Assembly (NCBI GenBank): GCA_964493425.1
Contig: CAZBMW010000011.1
Location: 1-64,000 of the forward strand
Length of the DNA: 64,000 nucleotides
Origin: CAYLMG01 sp964493425
GTDB lineage: Bacteria; Planctomycetota; Phycisphaerae; Sedimentisphaerales; Anaerobacaceae
Reading direction: 5' to 3'
Positions 26,275-35,711 of the stretch are shown one piece after another. The stretch's first letter is position 1, and every line of letters begins with the position of its first letter. The notes below the pieces were generated by a model. That model was given only the letters and a program-made list of their open reading frames with translations, ran no database searches and was not told where the DNA came from. A program made the translations under genes and the position numbers.

Positions 26275-26940
26275 TTACTTTATGTTGTATTCGAACGGCT
26301 CTTTGCCCAGCTCGCTGCGAACTTCACTCTGCATTTCACGGAGCTTCTCTGTCAGAAATTTTGCTAACTGCCTGCAGCTCATTTTTTTAGCCTGCTGCGA
26401 AGTTATCGGCTTGCCATAACGAACTGTGACCTTACTGCCGAAATAAAAGAGCCTTTTGAATCTTGGCCAGCACTCGAAAGCACCCTCAAGGACAACCGGA
26501 ACTATCACCGCCCCACCGCGCTTGCACAACAGGGCCGCCCCAGGCTTGAATTCGGCTATCCTGCCGTCTCGAGTCCTCGTGCCTTCGGGATAAAGAACAA
26601 TGCCGCAGCCTCGCTTAAGCTTGTTTAAAATTTCTTTTATAGCCGTGACGTCTGCCTGTTCCCTGCGTACGGATAGTGCATTAAGTGAATAAGAAAGAAG
26701 CCGGAAATATTTGTTGTGGAAAAGAGTATCTCTGCCGAGGTAAAACAAATGCCGCCGCAAAGCCAGGCCGCAAAATATCGGGTCGAGATAGCTTTGATGA
26801 TTACTCACTAATAAAAGAGCGCCTTTTTTGGGGACATTCTTTATACCTTTTACATCCAGCCGCAAAAAACACCTGCAAAAAATGATGCACCCGATTCGTG
26901 AGATCTCGTACCACACATTTTTAATTCTTTCTACGAGCAT
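26275..26940 (-). CDS. plsC: 1-acyl-sn-glycerol-3-phosphate acyltransferase
   Basis: The 221-residue membrane-associated enzyme has the acyltransferase blocks: NHQSYLDP (H-x4-D catalytic motif, about residues 48-55), LYPEGTRTRDGRIAEFKPGAA (block III) and VIVPVVLEG. It acylates lysophosphatidic acid to phosphatidic acid. Its start overlaps the end of cmk by ten bases, which indicates translational coupling. Confidence 0.94.
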   Translation of the reverse strand: MLVERIKNVWYEISRIGCIIFCRCFLRLDVKGIKNVPKKGALLLVSNHQSYLDPIFCGLALRRHLFYLGRDTLFHNKYFRLLSYSLNALSVRREQADVTAIKEILNKLKRGCGIVLYPEGTRTRDGRIAEFKPGAALLCKRGGAVIVPVVLEGAFECWPRFKRLFYFGSKVTVRYGKPITSQQAKKMSCRQLAKFLTEKLREMQSEVRSELGKEPFEYNIK

Positions 26941-27605
26941 TGCTTTTTAACTATCTCCAAAAGCTTCTCGACGACCTCATCAACGTCCATATAAGTAGTA
27001 TCCACAACAATTGCATCTTTAGCCGCAACCAAAGGCCCGACCGCCCTGCCCTCGTCGCTGTTGTCCCTTTTCTCGATTGACCTGCGTATCTGTTTTATGC
27101 TCTTGTTAATCCCCTTTCTCAAAAGCTCCGCCTGTCTCCTCCTTGCACGCTCGTCCACATTAGCCGTCAAAAAAAACTTCACGTTCGCATCAGCGAAGGC
27201 AACCGTCCCCTGGTCTCTGCCTTCGGTGATAATCCTTTTTTGCTTTTGGGCAAAATCTCTCTGCATTTGTACGAGTCTGTCTCGTACTTTTTCTGATGAC
27301 GAGGGAAATTTTGCATGCACTGTCACTTCCGGCCGGCGTATCTGTTCGGTAACATCCTCGCCGTCAACGAAAACTACCATCTCGCCCTCTTGCGATTCGA
27401 ATCTGAAATCGGTATCGTCCAATACCTTGACCAGCTCAGCCTCCTCGCTCATATCAATTCTTTTATGCATCGCTGCCAATGTCACTGCTCGGTACATCGC
27501 TCCTGTATCAAGAAAGCTCGCACCGAGCTTGTTCGCCAGCAGTCTTGCAGCAGTACTCTTGCCGCTTCCCGCAGGGCCGTCTATTGTCACCACAAGCCTC
27601 GCCAT
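26931..27605 (-). CDS. cmk: Cytidylate kinase
   Basis: The 224-residue enzyme phosphorylates CMP and dCMP. It has the P-loop IDGPAGSGKSTAARLLA, the DTGAMYRAVTLAA substrate motif, TEGRDQGTVAFADANVKFFL and RRRQAELLRKG. The position at the head of plsC-ispH-rpsA is conserved in many bacteria. It begins three bases after the stop of the SpoIIE-type phosphatase gene, which therefore looks like the first gene of this operon here. Confidence 0.95.
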   Translation of the reverse strand: MARLVVTIDGPAGSGKSTAARLLANKLGASFLDTGAMYRAVTLAAMHKRIDMSEEAELVKVLDDTDFRFESQEGEMVVFVDGEDVTEQIRRPEVTVHAKFPSSSEKVRDRLVQMQRDFAQKQKRIITEGRDQGTVAFADANVKFFLTANVDERARRRQAELLRKGINKSIKQIRRSIEKRDNSDEGRAVGPLVAAKDAIVVDTTYMDVDEVVEKLLEIVKKQCS

Positions 27606-27608
27606 AAG

Positions 27609-28871
27609 CTATTCATCTACTTTCACTATTATAATACTCGTATCGTCAATCTGACTTGCAAGTCCCGTGAATCTTCTCCTGTAGCCGAGCATTTTCTTTA
27701 TTATCTGCTCTGCCCTATCCTCACAGCTGTTCCTTACCGCATCGAGCATCCTCTCTCTGCCCCAGAGCCGACCGTCAAAATCAGCCGCATCTATTAATCC
27801 GTCTGTATAAAACAGAAGGCAATCACCTTTTTTAAGCTTGACTGTCTCAACCTTGAATTCTGCCTCCTCATCCACACCGAGCACCAGCCCGCCTTTATCA
27901 AGGTCCAAAATCTCTTCGCCCCTTATTAAAACAGTAGGCTCATGCCCGCAGTTGCAGTAAGTAAGCTGTTTCTTTTCAGCATCGATAATCGCATAAAACA
28001 GCGATATGAATTCGCCGTCCCTGCACTCACCGCAGGCCGTCTTATTAAGCTTGCCGATTATATTCCTGATTGTCCCCTGCCCGCATTCGCTGCTCGTATA
28101 AGCCCTTAACGCTCCTCTGAACAGTCCCATCATCAGCGCCGCCGGAACACCCTTGCCGATAACATCCGAGATAGTAACCATAAGCTGGTTGTCACCGACC
28201 TTTACAAAATCGTAAAAGTCACCACCAACCTCGAAACACGGTATGTATTTGGCCGCTATATCGAGCCCTTTAATTTTCGGCGCAGCCTGCGGTATCATTC
28301 TTCGCTGAATAGCTGCAGCTAATCGAACCTGCTCAGCCATCTTTGCTCCCTCGACCACTTCGGTATAAAGTCTTGCATTGGTTATCGCCACCGCACATTG
28401 ACTCGCAACCGACCTTGCCAGTGCGATATCATCCTCGTAAAACCGTCTCGGCTTGGGACTGTACAAACGAAGCACGCCTATCGCCTTGTCCCTGAACCGC
28501 ATCGCTACCGTAAGCTGGCTGACAAGTCCTTCTTTGATTGTCGCATCTTTATATTTGACTCTGCCGTCCACCCGCATATCGTCGAGCACCACAGCCTCGC
28601 CGGCGAAGGCCTGGCTTATCACGGGGTCATCCTTTGTTACCGGCCCTTTATTGCGGTACTCTTCGCTCAGCCCGTACGTGCTTCGCATCTGCAGCTCGCC
28701 TGCCTCTTCATCTAACAGCCGTATCGAGCACGCCTTCACCTTTGTTATCCTGACAGCCGCCTCAGCCAATCTATCGAGCACCTCCTGCAGCGAGAACCTG
28801 CCCGCAGCTAATGTCGCAAGCTGGTATATCTGCTCTTCTCTTTCTATCTGTTTTTTTGTCCTTTTTGCCAT
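27609..28871 (-). CDS. GAF domain-containing SpoIIE/RsbU-type Ser/Thr phosphatase
   Basis: The 420-residue protein has a GAF domain (about 15-165; SIRLLDEEAGELQMRSTYGLSEEYRNKGPV, LTVAMRFRDKAIGVLRLYSPKPRRF), then a short linker helix, then a PP2C-like phosphatase domain (about 195-418). The linker and domain carry AAAIQRRMIPQ, GDFYDFVKVGDNQLMVTISDVIGKGVPAALMMGLFRG, YCNCGHEPTVLIRG, LLFYTDGLIDAAD and DDTSIIIVK. Such proteins act in partner-switching control of sigma factors or secreted functions, dephosphorylating a STAS-domain anti-anti-sigma protein. No STAS or RsbW-like gene is nearby. It heads the cmk operon. Confidence 0.92.
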   Translation of the reverse strand: MAKRTKKQIEREEQIYQLATLAAGRFSLQEVLDRLAEAAVRITKVKACSIRLLDEEAGELQMRSTYGLSEEYRNKGPVTKDDPVISQAFAGEAVVLDDMRVDGRVKYKDATIKEGLVSQLTVAMRFRDKAIGVLRLYSPKPRRFYEDDIALARSVASQCAVAITNARLYTEVVEGAKMAEQVRLAAAIQRRMIPQAAPKIKGLDIAAKYIPCFEVGGDFYDFVKVGDNQLMVTISDVIGKGVPAALMMGLFRGALRAYTSSECGQGTIRNIIGKLNKTACGECRDGEFISLFYAIIDAEKKQLTYCNCGHEPTVLIRGEEILDLDKGGLVLGVDEEAEFKVETVKLKKGDCLLFYTDGLIDAADFDGRLWGRERMLDAVRNSCEDRAEQIIKKMLGYRRRFTGLASQIDDTSIIIVKVDE

Positions 28872-29040
28872 TGCTACGGTCTTGAAATCAAATAATTAGA
28901 GTACAATTATACAGCAATTTGCCCTCCGCTTGTACATAAAATTATATAGTACTGCCTTGCAAAATAATTGTTCGTTTGTATCATGTTAAGTTTGCATTAT
29001 TTTGTCTAGTAAACGAGTTTCGATTACGCAATACGAAAAG

Positions 29041-29310
29041 ATGGTTGCAAAGAGGATTATATTTATTGGTTCTGTTCAGGGCGTCGGTTTTCGCTTCACA
29101 GCCAATTCAATTGCTCAGCGTTACCGACTTGCCGGTTATGTTCGCAACTTACGTGATGGTACTGTTGAAATGCTCGCCCAGGGAGGTGCGCAGGACATCG
29201 AGGCTTGTTTGAATGATATCACTGAATCCTTTACCGGCTACATTCATGATACAAAGATTGAGGACCTACCCCCCGACCCCACCTGCACCGAATTCAAAAT
29301 CACCTTCTAA
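29041..29310 (+). CDS. acyP: Acylphosphatase
   Basis: The 89-residue protein matches acylphosphatase in length and motif: GSVQGVGFRFTANSIAQ with the phosphate-binding arginine, and GYVRNLRDGTVEMLAQG with the catalytic asparagine. It hydrolyses acyl phosphates. The ATG at 29041 gives the usual N-terminus; a TTG at 29002 would add 13 residues. Neither has a clear ribosome site. It stands alone, divergent from the phosphatase operon. Confidence 0.9.
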   Translation: MVAKRIIFIGSVQGVGFRFTANSIAQRYRLAGYVRNLRDGTVEMLAQGGAQDIEACLNDITESFTGYIHDTKIEDLPPDPTCTEFKITF

Positions 29311-29354
29311 ATAAAAAAATTAACATCGCCAACCAAATTGCGAATACTTTTCTT

Positions 29355-30584
29355 CTAGTTTTGTTTCTCAGCATGCAAATCACGGCTTTTTTCTATAATC
29401 TCAAAGAGAATCTTAAAGCCGGCACTATCAACTTCAAATGCTGCAGTATTACTGAGAATTACCACACCTGCCTGATACTTTGAATTGAAACCAATAAAGC
29501 TGTGATAACCGGCTGTTCCGCCATTATGCCATATTATATCCTTATCGCTGTCCTCCGAACCCATAATGAGCCAGCCGAGAGCCATTCTCATAGAATCATC
29601 TATTTTATTTGTTTGCCTGTGAGTTCTCTCCATCGATGTGTAAAGCTGCGTTTTTTCTATCCCCATATTAGCCCTGAGAAATTTCATCATATCATTAACG
29701 CTCGAGCGAAGTGCACCACAACCGGCCAGAACGAGAAAATCCCAGTTGCCCATAGGAACTTTAATTGTGACGTCTGCCGGCCATAGCGGATTCCTCCCGT
29801 ATCCCTGTGCGAGCCTTTTTTTCTGTTGCTCGCTTAAAGTTATCCGCGTATCATCCATCCCCAAAGGCTCGCAGATATTACTTACCACGAGCTGCTCGTA
29901 TTTTTCTCCTTCGGCAAGCTCGAGAATGTGCCCTAATAGCCCCCCACCAAGATTCGAGTACTCGCATTTCGCGCCGGGCTCTCTTTGCAGCTTATAACTC
30001 GAAAGAAACTCGTAAAGCTCTTTTTCCGAATAGCGCGAGTACGGATTATTCAAACCAGCCAATATATTCATATTACTGGGTATTCTCGGCAGAGCCGATG
30101 TATGCGTCGCCAAATCTATCAGCCTTATCCCCCTTCCGTTAAAATCTGGGACATTTACACCCGACGGCAGAAATTTATCAATCGTATCATTAAAATCTGC
30201 ATATCCGTTCGCTACCGCATCGGCAAGCAATAAGGTTGTGAATACTTTTGTTATTGAGCCGATTTCATATATCGTGTTCCCGTCAGGAGTTTGGTTACTA
30301 TCTGAGCTTATTTTGCCGTAACAAAATACTGCGTTTGCATCACCTTTGATTACACCGACGCTGACGCCAACGAGTTTTCCCTCCTCTATCAGCGGCTTGA
30401 TTTTATCGTCAACAATTGCCCTCAGTTGCTCTGTTTCGCTTTTTGCATTTCTTTCTTCAGGGATATCATTTTTATCCTTACAGCAGCAGAGAAAGCACAA
30501 TGACAAAAAAATCACTACACCCCAAATTATATGTTGCACAGCTGTCGATTTTAACGGAGGCTTTCTTTTCTCATGTTTACTCAT
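29355..30584 (-). CDS. Class C beta-lactamase-like serine hydrolase, membrane-anchored
   Basis: From ATG 30584, 23 bases after the purH stop, the protein has 409 residues. A single hydrophobic segment (IIWGVVIFLSLCFLCCC) may be a signal anchor or a lipoprotein signal. The penicillin-binding fold motifs are present: SITK (nucleophile Ser in the SxxK), YSN (the Tyr-x-Asn motif) and HNGG in the position of KTG. This family includes AmpC, D-aminopeptidases and esterases, and a peptidoglycan or ester hydrolase is as likely as a true beta-lactamase. A frame extension to 30671 would overlap purH and is less likely. Confidence 0.85.
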   Translation of the reverse strand: MSKHEKRKPPLKSTAVQHIIWGVVIFLSLCFLCCCKDKNDIPEERNAKSETEQLRAIVDDKIKPLIEEGKLVGVSVGVIKGDANAVFCYGKISSDSNQTPDGNTIYEIGSITKVFTTLLLADAVANGYADFNDTIDKFLPSGVNVPDFNGRGIRLIDLATHTSALPRIPSNMNILAGLNNPYSRYSEKELYEFLSSYKLQREPGAKCEYSNLGGGLLGHILELAEGEKYEQLVVSNICEPLGMDDTRITLSEQQKKRLAQGYGRNPLWPADVTIKVPMGNWDFLVLAGCGALRSSVNDMMKFLRANMGIEKTQLYTSMERTHRQTNKIDDSMRMALGWLIMGSEDSDKDIIWHNGGTAGYHSFIGFNSKYQAGVVILSNTAAFEVDSAGFKILFEIIEKSRDLHAEKQN

Positions 30585-30606
30585 ATACTGATACGCTCGA
30601 TACGAA

Positions 30607-32217
30607 TTAATGCTTAAAGTGCCTCTTGCCGGTGAAGACCATCGCAACGCCCAGCTTATCAGCCGCTGCAATTACTTCATCATCTTTTTTCGAACCGCCC
30701 GGCTGGACTATTGCCGCCACTCCTGCCTTCGCAGCATTCTCAACATTATCGGCAAACGGGAAAAACGCATCAGATGCCAGAACAGATTCCTTCGCCTCCT
30801 CGCCCGCTTTGCTTATCGCTATTTTGCCCGACTCGACCCTGTTCATCTGTCCCGCACCGACACCGATTACCTTTTTATTTTTAACAAGCACTATCGCATT
30901 GCTCTTGGTATGCTTGACAACGAGCCAGGCCATCTTCAAATCCTCAAGCTGTTTTTCTGTCGGCCGAACCTTCGTCACAAATCTTAAATTCTCCGGCTCC
31001 CAGCCGGCCAGGTCGCGCTTCTGTAATAAAAGTCCTCCAACAACGCACCGTACGTCGTACTCATTCGAATCGATTTTCGTTCGTTCTATCGGCCCGCTTT
31101 CCATCAGCCGCACCCTGCCGCCCCACGCCTTCAGCGTACGAATAACCTCAACCGCATCAGTCTCGAATTCCGGTGCTATAATCACCTCCGCGAAGAATCC
31201 CCCTGCACCTCTGGCCTTGCCGAACCTGCTGTATGATTCCATTATCATTTTCGCAAGCTCAACGTCCACCTTTCTGTTAAGTGCAATTATTCCCCCGAAC
31301 GCGCTGACAACGTCACCCTCATAAGCCTTTTGATACGCAGCCTTGATGTCATCATCGACTGCAGCCCCGCATGCGTTCAAATGCTTGACAACCACAGCCG
31401 CAGGCTCACTGAATTCTTTGACAAGCTCGAATGCGGCGTTCGTATCCATAAAGTTATTAAAGCTAATCTCCGTTCCCCCTTCCAGCAGCTTTGTACTGCT
31501 TACCGAGACCTCGCCGCTCGGTGCTAACTTATACAGCGCACCCTTTTGATGCGGGTTTTCACCATAGCGAAGTGACGCCGCCTTTTTAACTGAAATTGAA
31601 ATCCTGTCTGTGAATTCGACCCCAGCCCGCAGATTCAGATATCTCGCAATCGCAGCATCGTAGCTTGCTGTCAGGGCGAACGCCTCCCGTGCAAGCTCGC
31701 TTCGCGTACTCGCACTCACACACCCGTTGCTCGCCTCCATCTGTTCAATCACGCTCTCATATTGCGCCGGTTCTGTCACCACCGTCACAAACTTATGATT
31801 CTTTGCCGCCGACCGAATCATACTCGGCCCGCCGATATCGATATTCTCTATCGCATCCTCGAAGCTGCAATCCTTTTTCGCTGTCGTCTCTTCGAACGGG
31901 TAAAGGTTCACGCAGACGAGGTCAATCGGCTCTATCCCGTGTTCCTTCATCGCCGCCTTATGTTCAGCCTTGTCACGCAGTCCCAGCAACGCTCCGTGTA
32001 TCTTCGGATGCAGGGTTTTGACTCTGCCGTCCATCATCTCGCCGAACCCTGTCACCTCCTCAACATCCACAACCTCAAGGCCCCCTTCTCTCAGTACATT
32101 TGCGGTCCCGCCGGTGCTTATAATTTTAACCCCCATACCGCTGAGCTTCTTCGCAAATTCGACTATCCCCCTCTTATCTGAAACACTTATTAAAGCCGTC
32201 CTTATCCTAACTTCCAT
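30607..32217 (-). CDS. purH: Bifunctional AICAR formyltransferase/IMP cyclohydrolase
   Basis: The 536-residue enzyme performs the last two steps of purine synthesis. The N-terminal MGS-like IMP cyclohydrolase domain shows ALISVSDKRGIVEFAKKL and GRVKTLHPKIHGALLG. The C-terminal transformylase domain contains LRYGENPHQKGALY, KHLNACGAA, GGIIALNRKVD, VVKHTKSNAIVLVKNKKVIGVGAGQMNRV and DAFFPFADNVENAAKAGVAAIVQPGGSKKDDEVI. Length and order are normal. A gene for a lipoprotein lies upstream on the same strand. Confidence 0.97.
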   Translation of the reverse strand: MEVRIRTALISVSDKRGIVEFAKKLSGMGVKIISTGGTANVLREGGLEVVDVEEVTGFGEMMDGRVKTLHPKIHGALLGLRDKAEHKAAMKEHGIEPIDLVCVNLYPFEETTAKKDCSFEDAIENIDIGGPSMIRSAAKNHKFVTVVTEPAQYESVIEQMEASNGCVSASTRSELAREAFALTASYDAAIARYLNLRAGVEFTDRISISVKKAASLRYGENPHQKGALYKLAPSGEVSVSSTKLLEGGTEISFNNFMDTNAAFELVKEFSEPAAVVVKHLNACGAAVDDDIKAAYQKAYEGDVVSAFGGIIALNRKVDVELAKMIMESYSRFGKARGAGGFFAEVIIAPEFETDAVEVIRTLKAWGGRVRLMESGPIERTKIDSNEYDVRCVVGGLLLQKRDLAGWEPENLRFVTKVRPTEKQLEDLKMAWLVVKHTKSNAIVLVKNKKVIGVGAGQMNRVESGKIAISKAGEEAKESVLASDAFFPFADNVENAAKAGVAAIVQPGGSKKDDEVIAAADKLGVAMVFTGKRHFKH

Positions 32218-32282
32218 AAAAATCGCTCCGTCAAAAAACTGTTTCTTCCCTTAATTTACCCTCATCCTCAACTCTCAGTTGT

Positions 32283-33404
32283 TTACTCTTCAATCGGCTG
32301 AAGACATGCTATCCGTCCCCTCGCATCTGCTACATACATCTTCGAATCATTCACATTTGCTGCATATTTGCTTACACCAATAAGATTCACCGAATACAGC
32401 CGCTCTCCTTCCGTATTATCCATTACAATGAGTTTGCCTTCTCTTGAAATAACATATGCTTTCCCCCCAGACTCCGCAAGCAGCCCAGCGCCGTCCGCAA
32501 TTTGCCATTTGAATGCTCCCGTTATCTTATCTATCGCTGCCAGTCCTCTCTCTTCTACATATTGGTACACCACTCTTGTTGTTACTGTCGGCCCCTGCTT
32601 AAGAACGGCCCCCGATGGATACTTCCACTCGAGTTCACCGCTGAACAAATCAATGCTGTAAACGTTCGTATCCTTGCTCGCGAATATTAATCGAACTCCG
32701 TCACTAACCATCGGTCCCACAATCGCACCGTCGGCCTTAAATTGCTTCCACAATTGTTTTGGCCGGTCTGGTGTTATACAAAGCACATCCCCCGCCACCG
32801 TCGAAAAAACTACGTATTCATCGTCCGCAAGGACATACGTAATCGGAGAGTCGCTTATCGTCGCCGCCTCGAAAACCTGAACCTTATTCCTCGCGTTGTA
32901 AGTATGCACTCGCCTGTCCGAGCCCCCTATATAAAAGTAATTACTATTCCTCGCCGCAGGACACACAACTCCGAAGTCAAAACTCTTTTGAACCCTGTCC
33001 TCGCCGAAACCCAAATCCATCTCCACAAGTTTATTGCCGACAATCGAATAAATCTCATCCTCAAAATGGCTGAATCCAAGAACTGGAAAAGGCTCCTCTC
33101 CAATACTCCTGCTGAAAGCGACCCTGCCTGTTTTCCTGTTAATCGCCGCAAGATAGTTGCAGCTTGAAAGACCATACACCCTGTCACCTACAATATATAA
33201 TTGCTTTAATTCTTCGCCGACCTTCATCGGCATCTCGATCTGCCAGACCATCTCAAGGCCCGCCTCGTTAAGAAGCTCCTTCGAGACCAAAGGCTCAAGT
33301 ACTAACTGCTGCAGCTCAATCCCCGCCTCTTTTTTACCACCGTCACAGCCGACAGCACCTGCCATAATTATTACCAGCAGTAAAATCAATCCACCTCGCT
33401 TCAT
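32283..33404 (-). CDS. PQQ-like beta-propeller lipoprotein (BamB-like)
   Basis: The 373-residue protein has a lipoprotein signal (LLLVIIMAGAVGC, lipobox cysteine at residue 20). It then shows repeated PQQ-type blades such as LAAINRKTGRVAFS, VYSIDLFSGELEWKYPSG, GLAAIDKITGAFKWQI and LIVMDNTEGERLYSV. It is expected to be an envelope lipoprotein with a propeller fold. BamB is the best-known member, but sequence alone does not prove a role in outer-membrane protein assembly. It sits between purH and a small conserved-looking gene on the same strand. Confidence 0.82.
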   Translation of the reverse strand: MKRGGLILLLVIIMAGAVGCDGGKKEAGIELQQLVLEPLVSKELLNEAGLEMVWQIEMPMKVGEELKQLYIVGDRVYGLSSCNYLAAINRKTGRVAFSRSIGEEPFPVLGFSHFEDEIYSIVGNKLVEMDLGFGEDRVQKSFDFGVVCPAARNSNYFYIGGSDRRVHTYNARNKVQVFEAATISDSPITYVLADDEYVVFSTVAGDVLCITPDRPKQLWKQFKADGAIVGPMVSDGVRLIFASKDTNVYSIDLFSGELEWKYPSGAVLKQGPTVTTRVVYQYVEERGLAAIDKITGAFKWQIADGAGLLAESGGKAYVISREGKLIVMDNTEGERLYSVNLIGVSKYAANVNDSKMYVADARGRIACLQPIEE

Positions 33405-33458
33405 CGTCCTTTATCCTCTCAAAATCTTTATATTGCAATGTTTCTTTTCGTCACCGCA

Positions 33459-33755
33459 TCAATCCATTTCAACGTAATCTGCCAAATCAACATCCTGCTC
33501 CTTTTCGAACTGGCGCATCTGCTCTATCCGCTCGATATCATCCTGTATCCTGTTCGCCAGCTTGAATATATAGGGCTTTCCGTCCAGCCGGTTCTGCAAA
33601 TCCTCGAGCATATGCTCCCAGCCGCCCCCGTACAGCTGCCTTTTAAGGATAATCAGCATTCGCTGTTCTTCGCTGAGGGTGTTTATATAGTCGCTGACCA
33701 CTTTCCTGACAGCCGTTTTACCGCCCTTTTCGCCTTTTTCTCCTTTGCCTGCCAT
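33459..33755 (-). CDS. Small charged helical protein, unknown function
   Basis: The 98-residue protein begins with a Gly/Lys/Glu-rich stretch (MAGKGEKGEKGGKT), followed by helices rich in Glu, Gln and Arg (VVSDYINTLSEEQRMLIILKRQLYGGGWEHMLEDLQNRL, then ANRIQDDIERIEQMRQFEKEQDVDL). No membrane segment, signal peptide or catalytic motif is visible. It lies about 55 bases upstream of the beta-propeller lipoprotein on the same strand. I do not recognise the family; a cytoplasmic coiled-coil or nucleic-acid associated protein is possible. Confidence 0.65.
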   Translation of the reverse strand: MAGKGEKGEKGGKTAVRKVVSDYINTLSEEQRMLIILKRQLYGGGWEHMLEDLQNRLDGKPYIFKLANRIQDDIERIEQMRQFEKEQDVDLADYVEMD

Positions 33756-33889
33756 TTAGCTATCCCTAAATTCAAGTTCCGTCTTTAGGCGGACTAAATC
33801 CTGAACACTAAATACTAAATTCCCCGCTCTTTTGCAACATTTTTTCTGAACTAATCCCCCGCCCCAACTGCGAGATATGAGTTACTAAC

Positions 33890-34918
33890 TTACGGTGCGA
33901 GGAATGCGTCGGTTTCACAGGAGGGAGTTTCACAGCCGCTATAGGAAAGGATATTTTGAAGTGTAAAGATATCGTCCTTATCTACCCCGACAAAGCGGGT
34001 TTTTACAAATTCGACATGGCCGTCACAGAACAAAATATTCTGGCCACGACGGCGATGATTAACGCTGTTAAGATTTTTAAGTTCCTTATTGAGCTCGAGT
34101 GTAAACTGCTCGAAATTTCCCGGCAGGTTTTCAAACAGCGGATTCAAATCAGAAAGCATGGCCTTTTGGCTCAGGCTGGTTTGAGCCGGCGCTTTATGGC
34201 ATCTTATTCTGAAGCTGTAATTTATATGGTCTCTTGATGGAAAATCGTAATATCGCACGGCTCTTGTCATATCGTAAACTATTTTTGTTGAGTGTTTTTT
34301 GCCCGGGCATAAAAAGTCAGCCGGATTCTCGATATAGCCTTGTTTTACAAGAAGCCACATATGCCGGGTATTGGACTGGTGTTCGGGGCTTTTGGACTTG
34401 AACCCGACCTTCCACCACGGGGCACCGTCAGCGGCTGCTACCAAAGGCAGCTGGCCGTCATTATCGTTCTGATAGCTCGACATTGCCTGGCCTATGCGGT
34501 ACAGCTGAGACTGGCAGTAGGCTTTATTGCGGGCGTATTGAAGAGGTGAAAAATAGATACCTGCTACCAGCAATATTACAGCCGCTGTGGACAGTATGCG
34601 GGCGAAGTGTCGCCAGAAGGATCTCGGCTCCGTCACCTGCCGAGCCTGCTCTTCTGCTATAAGCTGTTCCAGCCTGAGCCGGCTTGAGCGTGCAGTGTCT
34701 TTTAGTCTTGAAATCGTGATTTCTTCCAATTCCTGAGGACAAGGTTCTTCTTGAAGGCTATTAAGCGGTGAGAGTGATGCCTTGATTTGTTCTACGAGGC
34801 GGGCGGCCTGCGGATTTGAAGAGATTAATTGTTCGGCCTCGGCGGCCTCTTGTTCTGTGCTGATGACTATACAATAATCAAATAGCAGTTGTTTTTGCTC
34901 AATTGTCAATTCTGTCAT
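33890..34918 (-). CDS. Anti-sigma factor fused to a pseudopilin-like H-X9-DG domain
   Basis: The 342-residue protein has a cytoplasmic acidic N-terminal part (about 1-100; DYCIVISTEQEAAEAEQLI, without the HxxxCxxC zinc motif), and one transmembrane helix (about 108-125; ILSTAAVILLVAGIYF). After the helix comes CQSQLYRIGQAMSSYQNDNDGQLP, the pattern that follows the helix in DUF1559/type II pseudopilin-like planctomycete proteins, and near the end HRRRGQNILFCDGHVEFV, the H-X9-DG motif. Its ATG overlaps the stop of the ECF sigma gene by four bases, the usual sigma/anti-sigma arrangement. The external domain may be a sensor; this is inferred. Confidence 0.8.
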   Translation of the reverse strand: MTELTIEQKQLLFDYCIVISTEQEAAEAEQLISSNPQAARLVEQIKASLSPLNSLQEEPCPQELEEITISRLKDTARSSRLRLEQLIAEEQARQVTEPRSFWRHFARILSTAAVILLVAGIYFSPLQYARNKAYCQSQLYRIGQAMSSYQNDNDGQLPLVAAADGAPWWKVGFKSKSPEHQSNTRHMWLLVKQGYIENPADFLCPGKKHSTKIVYDMTRAVRYYDFPSRDHINYSFRIRCHKAPAQTSLSQKAMLSDLNPLFENLPGNFEQFTLELNKELKNLNSVNHRRRGQNILFCDGHVEFVKTRFVGVDKDDIFTLQNILSYSGCETPSCETDAFLAP

Positions 34919-35532
34919 CTGGTCTTCGTACTCCCGACTGCTTCTTTCCAGTCTTTAGTAAAACGGTGTACCGCTGTATGCAGCCTGCTTTTAACTGTAC
35001 CGATAGGTATACTTAGGATGGATGCCATTTGTTTGTATGAAAATTTATTAAAATAGGCCAAAATCAGTATTTCTCGCAGGTTTTCCGGCATATTTGCTAT
35101 AACCTGTCTAACCCTTGAAGCGGTTTCATTTCTTGCCATATTGTCATATGGAACTACCTTGTCCGAGGTAATCGAATTTAATACGTCGTCGAAAGACATT
35201 TGTTCACTGTCAGCTACGGTCCCTATAGTCATAGCAGTACTTCTCTGCTGCTTTCTGAGTGCGTCTTTTGCCTTATTAGCGGCTATTGTGAACAGCCAGG
35301 GCCTTAAAGGCCTTGAAGTATCGAAGTTTTCCCGGCTGGTAAAAATTTGCAAAAAAGTTTCCTGGAATATGTCTTCGATAAGGCTTCTATCGTTTAAAAA
35401 GCGCCTTAGGAATGCGTAAAGGCTGTTTTTATAGCGTCTTACGATTATGCGAAAAGCAGCCTCATCGCCTGCAACGAATCGTGCGAGAAGGTCGGTATCA
35501 TTCTGATTGTTTGTAACTGGTTTCATAAGCAA
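34915..35532 (-). CDS. ECF-type RNA polymerase sigma factor
   Basis: The 205-residue protein has sigma region 2 (FRIIVRRYKNSLYAFLRRFLNDRSLIEDIFQETFLQIF, RPLRPWLFTIAANKAKDALRK) and region 4 (MPENLREILILAYFNKFSYKQMASILSIPIGTVKSRLHTAVHRF) with a linker of about 40 residues. It is encoded just before an anti-sigma fusion gene with a four-base overlap. Its promoter is not obvious. Repeat transcription unit A ends about 180 bases upstream in the same direction and could read through. Confidence 0.93.
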   Translation of the reverse strand: MLMKPVTNNQNDTDLLARFVAGDEAAFRIIVRRYKNSLYAFLRRFLNDRSLIEDIFQETFLQIFTSRENFDTSRPLRPWLFTIAANKAKDALRKQQRSTAMTIGTVADSEQMSFDDVLNSITSDKVVPYDNMARNETASRVRQVIANMPENLREILILAYFNKFSYKQMASILSIPIGTVKSRLHTAVHRFTKDWKEAVGSTKTR

Positions 35533-35711
35533 GCTTTAAAGTATCTTTAGAGTTCCTGATAATCAACGCTTCCATCCTTATACATCGTCCAATAACGGCA
35601 AATTACAATAAAATGACCGTTCAAAATTATTATAAATTATTCGTTGATAAAACCAAAACTTTAATTTTTGAGCAGTATAAAAACCATACCGAAAAGCTAT
35701 GATTTCATTGT

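Noticed and set aside
29355..30671. The longer start of the beta-lactamase-like gene at 30671
   Set aside because: It would overlap purH by about 65 bases and has no signal-like N-terminus; ATG 30584 fits better.
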